Positions 45,953 to 57,914 of a DNA stretch of 64,000 bases are shown piece after piece; within the stretch, counting starts at the first letter, position 1; every line of letters starts with the position of its first letter. A model generated the notes under the pieces. The model searched no databases. It was not told where the DNA came from and was given only the letters and a program-made list of their open reading frames with translations. The stretch spans positions 1 through 64,000 of the forward strand of contig SWBL01000282.1 in the NCBI GenBank assembly GCA_024195585.1, in the 5' to 3' direction. A program made the translations under genes and the position numbers. This DNA comes from Aureobasidium sp. EXF-3400 (taxonomy: Eukaryota > Ascomycota > Dothideomycetes > Dothideales > Saccotheciaceae).

Positions 45953-47141
45953 ATGGCAATGGCTGTCGACAACCGCCAGCAGGTCTCTGGCCTGTCTTAC
46001 GACCACTTGCGCTACCCCGCGCCGCATTTCACCAACCCATGGGTATCCGGCCCTGCGCCGAGCCACATGTATGCTACCTCGTTGCCTCAACCTTCGATGG
46101 TCAGCGATCCCGGCGCACATCACTTGGTGGCAAGAGCCCCCAGTGTTAGCGTGTCCATGCCCATGCACTCAAGTGCCATGCCGGCTCCTACTCTGGCTTC
46201 AGGTATTGACTCTTTGGATGCTCTCTACGCGCAATCCAGCTTACCAGTCCAAGACGGTCTCAGTGCTCCTCGTCCCTATGGCTCGACCTATGTGACCTCT
46301 GGTCCCTCGTCTGGCGCCCTGTACGCCCCGACTTCTGCTCCTCAATACGCCCGCGAGTACCCCAGCACCACATCATATGCCACCTACAACCAGGATCGTC
46401 GCTCCTCGCACCCGTCAGTAGCCTCCACAAGTTTCCTTGGAAACCCTGTGCTCGCCCAGAAGCACCGCCAGAGCAGTTTAATTGACATCAACAGACTGAG
46501 CGCTTCCAACGAGACTGAACAGCGCAACAGCTTCAGCGACGCCCTCGATGCCAGCAGAGGCATGGTCGCCATGAGCCAGGATATCACCCCTAGAAACATC
46601 TACGGAAACCAAGGCTCGAGCAGAAGCTCGTCTGACTCATATGGCTTCCCTTCAACACATTCCGCCCACTCCTCCATCTCGTCGGCCAGCACCTACCCTT
46701 CGTCATACTACGGATCAGTCAGCGAGGCTTCGTATGGTGATTACAGCTCGGCTAGCGAGTCTGTTGACACATCATCTCGCACATTGCCTCGTCCCACTGG
46801 TCTCGCAGGTGGCGTCGCTCTGCCCCCTGCCCCTCAATCCATGATGGGTCAGTTCAGCTCAAAGGTTTCTTCGAGCTCGCAGAAGAAGCACAAGTGCAAG
46901 ATTTGCGACAAGCGCTTCACTCGTCCCAGCTCTCTTCAGACCCATATGTATAGCCACACTGGCGAAAAGCGTAAGTCTCAAACCCGATTCGATATATCGC
47001 ATGCAAGTTAGCTAATTCAAGACAGCATTCGCTTGCGACGTTGAGGGATGTGGTCGCCACTTCTCAGTCGTCTCCAACCTCAGACGCCACCGCAAGGTGC
47101 ACAAGGGCGAAGACTCGCACGCCTCTCCGGACGACGAGTAA
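45953..47141 (+). CDS. flbC: C2H2 regulator, FlbC-like
   Basis: Two exons, 45953-46970 and 47026-47141, 377 residues. The long N-terminal part is Ser/Tyr/Pro-rich and disordered. Two C2H2 fingers lie at the end: CKICDKRFTRPSSLQTHMYSH and CDVEGCGRHFSVVSNLRRH, with the intron inside the TGEKP linker, and a short acidic tail (ASPDDE). The finger pair matches what I know of FlbC, a nuclear activator in Aspergillus conidiation. Function in this species is inference. The long gene-free flanks on both sides fit a developmentally controlled regulator. Confidence 0.7.
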
Positions 47142-50100
47142 GCGCGCAGCGCCACTGCTTGCGTCTGACTTAGATCTCGTCGGCACCCTCGGTCGTTCAC
47201 CCTGGTTCCTTTGATGACTCGCATTGTATCATCTGTATTATTATCTGGCTTGGGGCACTGCGTCCTCTACGACCCGGTCACCCTTCCCGATGCCAGAACA
47301 CGCTGGCGTTCTTCATGCGCCTACCTGACATTCAGATGGCTGTATTCTTTCTTGTCCAACCTGGAGTTTGGACCATGAACCTCTTAACACTAATACCTTT
47401 CATCGTCAATCGCTACACTTTCTACATGATACCCATGGATTTGGAGATGGTTTTTTGTGGATCTCACTACAGGCGTGCATGGCGCAACATCATCTGTTTT
47501 TGTTTTTGTTCTTGTTTTCTTCTCGAAGACTGGTGGTATATTCTGTACAATAGTAACCAAAAGAGAAGCTACCAAATGAGACGTGGTATAATTCCACAAC
47601 CTCTTATTGAATATGAACTTGCAACACCTTCAACCAGGTACCCATCGTGACGTCCGTTTCACCGAGCACGACATATTATGGTTTCATGACTGTTACGAGG
47701 CTGCTGATATGGACTTGCCAAAACATGACTCGAGTGCTTGACCGGAGCTAGAGGGTACGCTAATCGACGCCATCAACGTCTAAGGCTTGCCAGACGGGGT
47801 CGCACCTCGAATTCCCTTGGCCCTTGGACGGCTAAGTTCGGTTAAGTGCGCGCCCAAATGACGCGTGTTGTAATACGAGGGGCCAGCAAAATGGCCTACG
47901 ACCTGGCCAGGGCTAAGGGCCCAAGGGTCAGGTTGTGGGACGTTACAACCAATCACATGATTCCGGACAGCAAGCGACGCTCCCCGAGACGGAAATGATT
48001 GGCCATGTCGGTCGTTTTCTCCTTCATGACACAAAGTCTTGGAAGTTGGGACTCCGAAAGGGCGCAAAGCACCCTCCACACACGACCACTCGGGGACCTA
48101 AGCACACACTCGGCGACCCAAACACAAAATGAGAAGGTCAACGATGATGATGTAATTGCGAGTGTGACGTTCACGAAAACATCCAGGACCCAAAGACTCG
48201 TCGCTCGAACCAATGTGCGTAGATTGCTGACATGGGCAGGCCTTGATCGTGTTACATGTGGCCACTGCATGGCTCTGTTGAGATATTTGTCTTTTCGTCC
48301 TTTGTTTCATTTTGCAATTTGGCTTTCTCGAAGGTGACATGCGATGATGCTGATGACGGTGATACAGTCCTGCGATGAGAGGCACAATCACCAACACTGA
48401 CGACAAGCACCAATTCAAGCATAATAATCACCAGACAAGAACCACGACCTGCGTCAGGCCCATGAGCACTCATGCCGTCCCGTTGTGCTAACTGGACAGC
48501 GTACCCACCGCTACGGTAACGATAATTGATCACATTTTGTTTTCTTCTTCTGGAGGCAGTGGGGTACGGCCAATATGCTATATCTCAGAATCGAAAGATG
48601 TGATCAATCGAGTAATCAGGCCGGGTGTCTGCGCCAGCCATGAGCCGTGCCTCCAACCTGCCTCCAGCGGCTTTCTCCCCGTTTTCGCCGGTAGAGGTTG
48701 GCTTCGTGAGAGTGCATATCACAGATGTCGGAGGGGTCTGAGATTCTCCAGGATGGATCCATGCAGATACGAGATGTATCATGTAGGCACGTTCCGAGTC
48801 CGACGCACCATCGCAGATCCAACACTCCTATTTGCTGTGCCTCTGCGTTGCGTGGACATCTCCACACATCTGTTATGATCGTTGTGGATAGATCCGTTCG
48901 CTGTCACACCTTTGACCCTCCGTCTCGAGCTTGGAGAAGGCTTACAAGGATCGGACGAAGGGGGGACTACCGTCGCTATGCATTGTCGTCGCCATATATT
49001 ACTCCAAGATGTCTGCCTCACCGATGATCGACTGCACGTTTGGATGTCCATTTGAAATGATGAAGCTCGGTTCATGTCTTCTTCGAGATTTCTTCCACCA
49101 ACAATATGTTTCACGTGCAGTAGGGATGAGATGTCTTATTGGATGTACGTGGTACTTGTACGAATAATTTAGTAGATTTGCGACCAGCAATTTGACTCGT
49201 TGTCCTCCGCAACCGGCCATGTTCTCATATCGTACCATTTTCGATGCTTGTATGGGCACTGACATTCCCAGCAGGACTGGAACTAGTAGGGGTGTTATTA
49301 CTTCTCATCAATTTAGAAATTGGTTACCCTATCTGTTCGACAGGACGGTGTTCTCACAGGCTCCATCTGGCTAGCCGTCCGTTCTTGGAAGGTCGTGTCT
49401 GTGTTGGCTATAAAACTTGTTGTTGTGACAAAGATATAGGTATAATGCTATATGATATTCCTGCGGCTGCGACGCCGTTTGTGGCATCCTGCAATCTTCT
49501 CTTTCCGGCCCTCATTTGACACTTATACGGTAATGAGGATTCTGAAAAAAAGATTGGCATTGGGTGAGGTTGGCCAGAGACGATCATTGATTGTCGCGCT
49601 CATCCACACGTGGATTGCACATGGAGGAGAGTCATCAGTTGATCGTTTTCCTTGTCTGATTTTCACATGGCACTTCCAGGGTCCTTTTCTTGTTTCAACG
49701 ACTGGTAAAGAAATCCAGTCTTGAGAAGGGGTATGCACGCTCGAGCTTGTGCCTCTCCCTCCCTGTGTGCTAAAGACAGTTACAATCTTGCAATTGACGC
49801 CTTCATATAAGGTGTTATAAGCTATCGAAATGCACAGTTAGAACTCGAAAATGAGCTTGGCCACTGAAATAGCCTTCAATGGGGCTCTCTCTATGGAAAC
49901 CATATTCTTTATAAAAGTATTGTGTATTTGTATAGCTACATTGTGACTGTCTTTCGCACACGGAGAGGTCGTTTGACTTTGAAGGAGCAGACCTAGACCT
50001 TCTGCGCCTTGCTAGAATGTAGGTTCGGATCTCAGAGACAAATGCTAGTCCCGTCAGATCTCATTCTCCGCGCTGTATCGTGAGACTTGGCAAAGGGATG

Positions 50101-50344
50101 CCTGACTGAGACTTGGCTGAATGACGGCATGGACTTTTGGCTTTTTTGCTCCTTCGACATCAGCAGCTTGCAACAAAAAGCACAGAGAAGGACCCTTGAA
50201 TAGTTCTTGTATACCATTTCCCTGCAGATCTTTGAGGTAGAACGAATACAACATCAAAATACATTATATCTTTTGCGTACGGCGAACAACTTTTCCATTT
50301 CGACATCAAAAGCTGGGGAGCTTCAGCAAAAGCCGAGCAGAAAC
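47142..50344. other. 3.2 kb without a gene
   Basis: 3' flank of the FlbC-like gene and upstream region of the DUF1295 gene. T-rich tract near 47500-47525. No coding frame, tRNA or 5S gene recognised by eye. Confidence 0.45.
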
Positions 50345-51429
50345 ATGGCATTGGTTCATGTCCTCGATAACTACTATCTAGCCATCAGTTTCTTGATCTG
50401 CTTGGGATATCAAGCCATTTTCTTTGCTATTTCTGTTGGATTCAAGACTGATCAGTTGAACGATGTGGCTGGTGGCACCAATTTTATCTTATTGGCCATC
50501 ATTACGGTCTCCATGTATGGCCAGCATGAGGCCCGTCAAATTGTCGACAGCATTTTCATTATGATTTGGGGAGCACGTCTTGCAGGATTCTTGCTTTTCC
50601 GAATCATCAAGACTGGCAAGGACGACCGCTTTGATGACAAACGTGGAAAGTTCCTGCCAATGTTGGGGTTCTATACCTTCCAAACACTCTGGGTGGGTAT
50701 TGAGCATCGCTTACCTGCTATATCTTACTAACGCCTCTGATATTCAGGTCTGGACTGTCAGTATGCCGGTCACTGTGCTGAACAGTCCGATTGTGAACCG
50801 CTATCCTCAACCCGCCTTCAACAAAGCCACCGACATCCTGGCTGTCATTGGCTTCGGTATTGGCATCATCATGGAGACTGTCAGCGACATTCAGAAGTAC
50901 AGGTTCAAGCAAACCCATAAAGAACGTGGCGCTGTCTGCAACAAAGGCTTCTTTGCCTGGTCTCGTCACCCCAACTACTTTGCTGAGATCCTAATCCAAT
51001 TCTGTAAGTTTGCCAGATATGCTACCTGATATACACAATCTGACACCTTTTCCAGCCATCTTCATGCTTGCCGTCACTCCCGCCTCCTACAACTATGTGC
51101 ATGGCGGGGCAAAAGCAGCTCTGTTCGCCAGCGTGGTTGGGCCAGTCTTCTTGACAACGTTATTGATGTTCGTGTCTGGTTTGACCCTGCAAGAACGTCC
51201 CGGAGCGAAAAAGAGATACGAGAAGGGTGAGGGCTGGAATGAGTATGCTGCTTACCTGCACCAAACCAGTATCCTCATTCCCTTCCCACCAGCTCTTTAC
51301 AAGAGAATGCCTGTCATCTTGAAGCGAACTTTGTTCCTGGAGTTCCCGATCTATGTGTTTGATCCAGCAAAGCATGCAGATGCAGATCAAGATGCTGCGC
51401 AGAGACAGGCAGAAGAGGGACACAATTAA
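50345..51429 (+). CDS. DUF1295 / steroid 5-alpha-reductase-like membrane protein
   Basis: Three exons: 50345-50692, 50748-51003 and 51056-51429; 325 residues. About six to seven membrane helices. The C-terminal part has the family signature: a cytosolic NKGFFAWSRHPNYFAEILIQ stretch and ERPGAKKRYEKGEGWNEY close to the end. DUF1295 proteins are distant relatives of steroid reductases and isoprenylcysteine methyltransferases; the HPNYFAE region binds the NADPH or SAM cofactor in that superfamily. The substrate is unknown. The first ATG at 50345 leads straight into a hydrophobic helix. Confidence 0.85.
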
Positions 51430-51521
51430 AAAGCCTTGCAGCTCAAAAACTGTATGAGCTCGTATGCGATGAATGAATCTGAGGAATGCCAGCATTCGTA
51501 ATCATAATATTAAACTATAGT

Positions 51522-52737
51522 CTAATTCAGATAATCTCTTTGAAAAGCTCCCGGACGTGATGCGGCAGCATACATAACAAGATCGATTGGCTCGAGAGAT
51601 TCCAATCCAGAGTTTCTAGTTGGGACAGGCACTCTACCTGCTTTCTTCCAAGCTCCAATTATTTGACCAGCAACAGGATCCAAATCATGAGTTGGATAGA
51701 CGCCGATGCCGAGACAGGTTCCAAATTCTCTGAAGGCGAGACGTTGAGCAATCGGCACATCCAGGTACTGCGTTTCATGGAAAACTACCCGCATGTCACG
51801 CAAAGCAGCGTTTGCAAGCCCCTTTGACCATTCATCTTGATCAGAATACCAATGCGCAGCCCAGAGTGCCATGCCGAGATCCAGCGTATCTGACGAAGTA
51901 TATGCTTTCCATTTTGTGTCGACAATTTTTTGATAGTCATTGATTTCGTGCTGTAATATTCTCGGATTACCGCAGGTTTGTTGAAGAAGACGGTACGTGA
52001 CGAGACCGTTTATTGGGTCCAGGTTACCTTCACCACGGCTGTGAGGACGAGACAGGTCCATTGACATCTTCCTGAAATTCTGGTCAGAATCGATCATGCT
52101 TGAAACAATAACATATCTGCTTACCAGACCACACGCGGATGCAGAGCATCCCGCTGGTACACAAAAGCAGGATGTATCGCTTTCGCTAATGATATGGCTT
52201 GATCGTTGTAACCCATATCGCCTGTTGCAATGGCAAGTCGATTGAGCGCAAACATCCACAAAGTGAGGTAGTGATGGTATTGTCCATCCCCATCCGCTCC
52301 GAGGGCTTCGTTTTTGCCTATACGCAGTCCACCCGAAAGTGGAGATTGATCCGAAGCTCCTGGCAGCCGAGCAGATTGATCGCGCGTTCGACCTAGTATT
52401 TCGTGTACTGTTTCCACGAGTATCGCAGCCAACGCCAGGAAGTGTGGTTGTTTTGTCTCCTTGAAAAGTGTGATGAAGTTGAGAACACCAAATGCGTCGG
52501 TCCACAGGTAGCGTCCAAGATGGCCATCCTTCATGGGCGGTGGTTTCCAATCAAGCCTGTTGGGAAAAATATCAGATTTGGTATGACTGACCATTTGGCC
52601 TCGGAACGCCCTCAACCAGAGTGTCAATTTATCTCAGCTAAATGGATATCTTACTTGTCATCTACAGTCATAGGGAACTGGTAGACCTGCTGCATCGCCG
52701 TGACAAAGTCCGTCATATGTTCTGGTACATCCGTCAT
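51522..52737 (-). CDS. Unrecognised conserved-looking protein, 354 residues
   Basis: Three exons: 52737-52655, 52556-52125 and 52071-51522. Evenly spaced Trp, His and aromatic residues over a helical frame (HLGRYLWTDAFGVLNFITL, HHYLTLWMFALNRLAIATGD, LGMALWAAHWYSDQDEW) suggest an alpha/alpha-toroid-like fold, as in six-hairpin glycosidases, but no catalytic motif is recognised. No signal peptide, so it is probably cytosolic. It is convergent with the DUF1295 gene, 92 bp apart, and divergent from the coiled-coil gene at 53283. Confidence 0.7.
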
Positions 52738-53282
52738 GATGGCTGGCTAGCGAAGTCGTGAGAAGTGTCATGCTGGGCTGAGAGATTGTCTTGATGTTTT
52801 ATGGCTTATGGTGAGCAGCAGCTGCAATCAGCTGATGGAGCATTACATCAGGCCGACGCCATTGTGCGCCTGTATGCCCTATAATTATACCACGGTATTA
52901 CTATCGGTGATGGCCTCCGCGGATGTTTGTCGGTAGCATGCTGCATGCATGCCTCATTCAAACACGAATTTACTGGATGCTGCTCTGTTTTTGCCAGACC
53001 CGGACGGTCCGCGTTGCTTTCGACCCTGCCTTGAGACTTCCGAGTCCCGTCGATACATAGTGACCAAGGGTATTCCAATTTCCAACAGCCGATGGCAGCA
53101 GTGACGTGCGCGGTATATGAATACCAAGAAACCTAGGATCTTGTAATGAAGTCGCGAAAGTTATGTCAAGAATCAATTTATTTATTGTTTGATCTACAGA
53201 TTTCACGTGCAAATGTTTCGCCAAGCCAAACAATCTTCCACCAAACTCATCAACACAATCACAACGACAACAACACATAATT
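52738..53282. promoter_or_regulatory. Divergent intergenic region, 545 bp
   Basis: Upstream region of two divergent genes; A/C-rich (CAACAAC) just before the plus-strand start at 53283. No named site. Confidence 0.4.
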
Positions 53283-54542
53283 ATGTCAGATTTGGTGGAG
53301 CAATGTCCTTTACCAGAGCTTGCAGAAGCACTGAGACCATATATCAAGCCGCGTGAGGAAGTCGCTGAAATTCGACGTAGCATAGACTCTCTCTTGAGCC
53401 AATATGTTCACGATCAGAACGTCCGAATCTCGAGAGTGACATTGCCTACAACAGAGACCTCTGCGCAGTCTGCACTCAACAGCCCCTTCAATGGTGTACG
53501 GAGAGCTTTCATGCAAGCACTAGTTGCACGCCAAAAGGCCCAATCTCAGTACGACGCCATGAAAGCCGAATTGGATCTTCTACAGCATACCCCTAGCGAA
53601 AAGGATAATGACGAGAAGCAAGAGAACCCGGTCGCCGAGACTGTAGCACTGATCCGTCAAAGGCAACGACGGGACAAACTTCTGGTCGTTGAGAAGGCAC
53701 TGGACAACCTGGAGAAAGTTAGGCACACTTCGCGATATGCAGACCCAGGCGAGCTATTGAACGGTATGCAATCTCAAATACCACCACCACTTGCACAACA
53801 GTCCCAAGATGAATCATTGGCGGATGCACAATCTCATGTCTTCGAGCTGCAAAAGGCCGTGCTGCGAGCGCAGAGCAACCTCCAAACCAAGTCACAGACC
53901 GATACTCCTCAACAACCAGTTACAGAAGATTGGAAACGCGCGTATGCTCTTCGAAAGGCTCGAGATGATTTGATTGCATGGATCGAAGGCGAGCTTTCAA
54001 AGTTGTCAGAGGACGAAGAGCATATGGATCCCGAGATCGACGTGCAAGGAGACAATGGGACAGAGTCACTGGACGAGATCAGAACAACACTTCAGGACCT
54101 CTACAGCAAGTACATCACTTCACGAGAGCGTCTTGTTCGCGTCCTGAACACCCCGCTGAAGACCGACTCGGACCCTGTCAAATCTTCACTTGAGAAACAA
54201 CATTCGGCGAACGACAACGACGCGTCGAATAATGCTGGACTCGCTTCAAAAGTGCTACCTTATATTGGTATCCTCCGATCCACTGCCCAGGAGGAAGCAG
54301 CCTTGATGCAACACACTTCGTACTTACGACGACAAATCACAGCCGTTTCGGCTGAAACAGAACAGTTGTTGGTTCACCTGTCTGACGAGAGCCATATGGT
54401 CAGACCAGGTACATCACACACTGCTGCCTGGGTTGAAGCAGCAAGAGATGCAAGAAACAGCGACAAGGATGTTGTTCATTCTCACTTAGTCAAAGGTGAA
54501 ACCAGTATTGGTAGCGTGGGAGAATTTCTGGCATCGGCGTAG
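53283..54542 (+). CDS. Coiled-coil protein, unrecognised
   Basis: Single exon, 419 residues, ATG 53283. Mostly charged helix with several coiled-coil stretches (RAFMQALVARQKAQSQYDAM, ALRKARDDLIAWIEGELSKL, YLRRQITAVSAETEQLLVHL). Gln/Ser-rich linkers lie between them. No domain, signal peptide or membrane helix. Coiled-coil layout of this kind is common among kinetochore, spindle pole and trafficking adaptors, so no function is assigned. Confidence 0.7.
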   Translation: MSDLVEQCPLPELAEALRPYIKPREEVAEIRRSIDSLLSQYVHDQNVRISRVTLPTTETSAQSALNSPFNGVRRAFMQALVARQKAQSQYDAMKAELDLLQHTPSEKDNDEKQENPVAETVALIRQRQRRDKLLVVEKALDNLEKVRHTSRYADPGELLNGMQSQIPPPLAQQSQDESLADAQSHVFELQKAVLRAQSNLQTKSQTDTPQQPVTEDWKRAYALRKARDDLIAWIEGELSKLSEDEEHMDPEIDVQGDNGTESLDEIRTTLQDLYSKYITSRERLVRVLNTPLKTDSDPVKSSLEKQHSANDNDASNNAGLASKVLPYIGILRSTAQEEAALMQHTSYLRRQITAVSAETEQLLVHLSDESHMVRPGTSHTAAWVEAARDARNSDKDVVHSHLVKGETSIGSVGEFLASA

Positions 54543-54624
54543 ATGAGCAGGTAGGACAACGCGGAGTCTGGTTTCGATACACAGGTGTTTGAATGTACAT
54601 GCTATGGAACAAACACACACCCTT

Positions 54625-55440
54625 CTACAGCTTAGCCTTTGTATTCATCACACCAAACTCGGTGGTACAAACCAAGAGTGTATCCTCCAAAGCCTAGAAC
54701 TTAAGTCAGCAAGACATCCAAAGAGATTTCCTATGAACTCCACTTACCGGAAGTCTGAACTTCTCATTGATAGCCTGATAGTCCTCACCGGCAAGCATAT
54801 CACAGAAATGCTTGATGCTAGCATAATGCACAATGGCAATCTCATCCCACCCGCTCTTTCCATCATCAACAATATTTCCCACAATCTTTGCATCTCCGCC
54901 TCGCTTCTTGGCCACTTCGATGAAATGCTGTCCGTATTGGTAGTAGCTTTGTTTACCGTTGGGCTTGAACTTCAAGAAGTTCAACATGGTGACAGGGCCG
55001 TCGTGTTCTTTCATGAGTTGCTCCATGAACTTCAGAAGCTCGGGCGACAATTCCAATTTCTGACTTGAGTCTGGCATTGTTGGGTTGTCCAGCGAACCAG
55101 TCAGGCCGGCGGACGGAGCTTCTTTGATGAGTCTTGCATTCTTCTCGGGATATGTAGATAGTAGCTTCGATGGTATACCAACGGGCAGGGTGTACTTGGA
55201 AGAAATGTGCTGGCTGACAGAGTCTGGGAGTGCACTGTTGGAACCCTGTAGAAGGAGCATCAAGTCCCATGGTTTGTTTAAAACATCGGCATCTTGATTG
55301 GTGGACTTGACAACAAAGTGGCGTGGCTTTGATGCAACTATCACCTTAGTGGAGGGCTCGGCTTTCTGGAGTTGAGCGAGCAAGGTATGGGGTTGGACGT
55401 TGTCCTTGAGACGTAACAGATAGAAGTTCAGAAGAGGCAT
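54625..55440 (-). CDS. DUF1330-type protein
   Basis: Two exons, 55440-54748 and 54693-54625 (54-bp intron), 253 residues. The second half fits a DUF1330 / dimeric alpha-beta-barrel unit: PVTMLNFLKFKPNGKQSYYQ, then a Tyr-x-x-Tyr helix, ending in DEIAIVHYASIKHFCDML and, after the intron, ALEDTLLVCTTE. The first half may be a second, diverged copy of the fold (LNFYLLRLKDNVQPHTLL). Function of such proteins is largely unknown. Convergent with the coiled-coil gene, 82 bp apart. Confidence 0.75.
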
Positions 55441-55998
55441 GGTAACGGTCTGTGCAAGTGTTTGGAAGAATTTGTCTGTGTCTGGCTAGATAGATTTCTG
55501 AATTGCTTTTCAATCTTTGTCTGATGCCATGAACATCCGAGGGCACTCGCTGGTGCGGAGTCGCTTCATGATGCCTCGGAGCTTCAGGTCAGGGTAGCTC
55601 GACGTCACGATTCTGGATGGGAGCGTTCATGGTAGTAACTTCATTTCGTGCTAGAACAACGTTCATTGGGAGTCGAGGTTTCATTGGCTCTCTGCATCCT
55701 CTCCATGTACTAAAGTCTGTAACTTCCACCGTACTTCGACTGTAGCTAAGAGCAGAATGTAGACTATAAAAAGGCACAATCGTTTTAGGAATTAAAGGCA
55801 TGTCCACAGAGAGTCGACAACTTGTTACCTCTCAGTGGATACCATCTTGTTTCCTATCACTATTGTGTATCTCTATAGGTATTACATACTTTAGTACACG
55901 GGGAGGATCTAAAGAGCTGTCATCTACAGAGCTGAATGGTGACCTGAGGACCACAAGCATAATGTATATACAGACTGCTCTGTCCTTCGGGCATCGTA
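55441..55998. other. Intergenic, 558 bp
   Basis: 5' flank of the DUF1330-type gene and 3' flank of the SET gene. Short frames present have no recognisable features. Confidence 0.4.
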
Positions 55999-57070
55999 CT
56001 ACATCGCTCGGGCAGATTCTAGCAAGACCAATGCTTTGGCATATTCAGCGCTATCCTCGCCGCAGCATTTGCGCTCAATTTCCAGGTCTTTTTCGGCCCA
56101 CTTGATAGCATCTTCCCTGCAGCCCATGGCAATGTTGTACGCTGCCGCATTCTCGTAGGCTTCGCCCAGTGTGTCCGTCTCTTCCAAGCCATCCTCCAGC
56201 ATGATGGAGATGACCTCTTCCACAGTGGTAAGAGCCTCTGCATAGTCCCAGGTGCCCCAGTTCTCCCAAGACCTTTTCCTCTCTCTCCTTTGCATGGTAG
56301 TCATGAGCTTTTCCAATCTACTTCTTCGAGTCTCGCGCGCTGGATCCTGTGCCTCGCATGCCTCACAACGGCAGTTGAATCCCCAGTGACGTAGAATGCG
56401 ACGTCTTTCGGCTGTGTCACGACAGATATCAATGTATGCAGTGCAAATCTCTTCACCAGGACGGATGTCGCGAAGGGCGTGTATGGTGAGCCGGTCTATG
56501 TTTGGATTGTAGCGATGGTAGACGTTGGGCGAGCAGGAATGATTGAAACGCGCAGCCTGTTGCTTGTTAATATGGCTGATTGGGTTCACAAAAGCGAATG
56601 GCTTACGGTCGGAAAGACTCCCAGCTTGATAGGTGAGCCATCAGGATAGCGCAAAGTGAAGCGATTTGTTTCGTAAATCGAGAATGCACCTTCGTACTTC
56701 TTCACGAGATCGTCGAACGCATCGTCGCCTATATCTCCTGAACCTTCTTGTCAGCATTTGTTCACGGACTCTTGGAAGTGAACGTACCATCATAGGCTTC
56801 TCGCAGCTCGTCAATCCAGTCGGTATCTCCCGGAGGACTCGCACAGGCGGCAAGAGACCAGAAGACAGATTGTTGATCCAAGGGTAGGTCTTTGACGGCA
56901 AGATAGCATGCTATGACATCGTCGTCGTCAGGAAGCGCAATGAGCGGAGCTTCGCACAGGATACGAGTGCCCGAAGATATGGCGGCAATGGCGAAAACAC
57001 CAATACCAGCAGTCGGCGATGGTCGCTGTTCGTAAAGACCAGAAGGATTTGGGACTGTCGGGAGAGCCAT
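55999..57070 (-). CDS. SET-domain protein
   Basis: Three exons: 57070-56788, 56737-56607 and 56556-55999; 323 residues. SET domain spread over the first about 220 residues: GIGVFAIAAISSGTRILCE at the start, NHSCSPNVYHRYN (SAM and pseudoknot motif) and GEEICTAYID with the catalytic-type Tyr, then a post-SET-like Cys cluster (FNCRCEAC). The tail is helical, with TPR-like features. It is a protein-lysine methyltransferase of the fungal Set5/SMYD-like sort; histone or other substrate unknown. The last intron ends exactly before AARFNHSC. Confidence 0.88.
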
Positions 57071-57443
57071 AGTCTTCAGGAGACAAGAGGAAACTCGAGG
57101 ATGAAGGAAACAACGAGGTAACGCTTTCGCATTGCGTAATTGCTCGCCGAAATGAACCTACCGAGGAGGTGGAATATCTACATAGCTTCGCTCATATCCG
57201 AGGCCAACTGTTATGGTAATGGTTGACTCAATCTGGTAAAGTGAAAGAGAGTGGCATGCTCGGAGATGGGGTTGCTCTGTGACGAGGCTGGAGAAGCAAA
57301 GACGGACTCGCGTGCGACCAAGACGTTTGACCGTCCATCAACATCCACCATTCACAGCGACATATTGTCAACCACATACTCAGAGTTGCCGGATCACGAT
57401 TTGACTGATTGCTTGGATTATATTCGTCTGAACGTCCTTCATC
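57071..57443. promoter_or_regulatory. Divergent intergenic region
   Basis: 373 bp between the SET gene and the SelW-like gene. No named motif. Confidence 0.4.
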
Positions 57444-57875
57444 ATGTCGACGCCGCACAAACTACCTCGTGTCGCCATTTCATACTGCACTCAATGCAAG
57501 TGGATGTTACGAGCCGCGTACTTCGGCCAGGAACTGCTGTCGACCTTCGGAACAGCTATTGGCGAGATTGCCCTCATTCCCGCCACAGGCGGCCTCTTCA
57601 CTGTCTATCTGACTCACGTACCTCCCGGCTCCGATGAGAACGCAGAAGCACAAGAGATATTGCTATGGGATAGAAAGGCAGAGGGAGGTTTCCCTGAAAC
57701 AAAAGTGCTCAAACAACGCCTGAGAAATCATATCGAGCCAGGTCGTGATCTCGGTCACTCTGACAAGCCCTCCAAGACTCAGACCTCGGGCACATCTTCA
57801 AAGCCAGCAGAGCCCGCTCAGAGCCCTGCCGCTACGGCGAACCAAAACACAAAAGACTGCGAGGACTGTAAATAG
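57444..57875 (+). CDS. SelW-like (Rdx family) protein
   Basis: Single exon, 143 residues. Thioredoxin-like Rdx fold of the SelT/SelW/SelH group: strand VAISYC, redox site C-T-Q-C (Cys replaces the selenocysteine of animal SelW), helix MLRAAYFGQELLSTF, then GEIALIPATGGLFTVYL. A second family motif is LLWDRKAEGGFPE. The last about 45 residues are Ser/Pro/Ala-rich and end in CEDCK, a second CxxC-type pair. Expected to be cytosolic and thiol-redox active; the partner is unknown. Only 39 bp separate its stop from that of the next, convergent gene. Confidence 0.85.
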   Translation: MSTPHKLPRVAISYCTQCKWMLRAAYFGQELLSTFGTAIGEIALIPATGGLFTVYLTHVPPGSDENAEAQEILLWDRKAEGGFPETKVLKQRLRNHIEPGRDLGHSDKPSKTQTSGTSSKPAEPAQSPAATANQNTKDCEDCK

Positions 57876-57914
57876 CGCTTTCGCCTAGCTACATCACACT
57901 ACACTATGCTACAA

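Noticed and set aside
46384..46599. Minus-strand frame inside the FlbC-like gene
   Set aside because: Shadow of the Ser-rich coding sequence.
47142..50344. Possible tRNA or dispersed 5S rRNA gene in the long gap
   Set aside because: Searched by eye for TFC-box-like GGTTCGA and 5S landmarks; none was convincing. A covariance-model scan would settle it.
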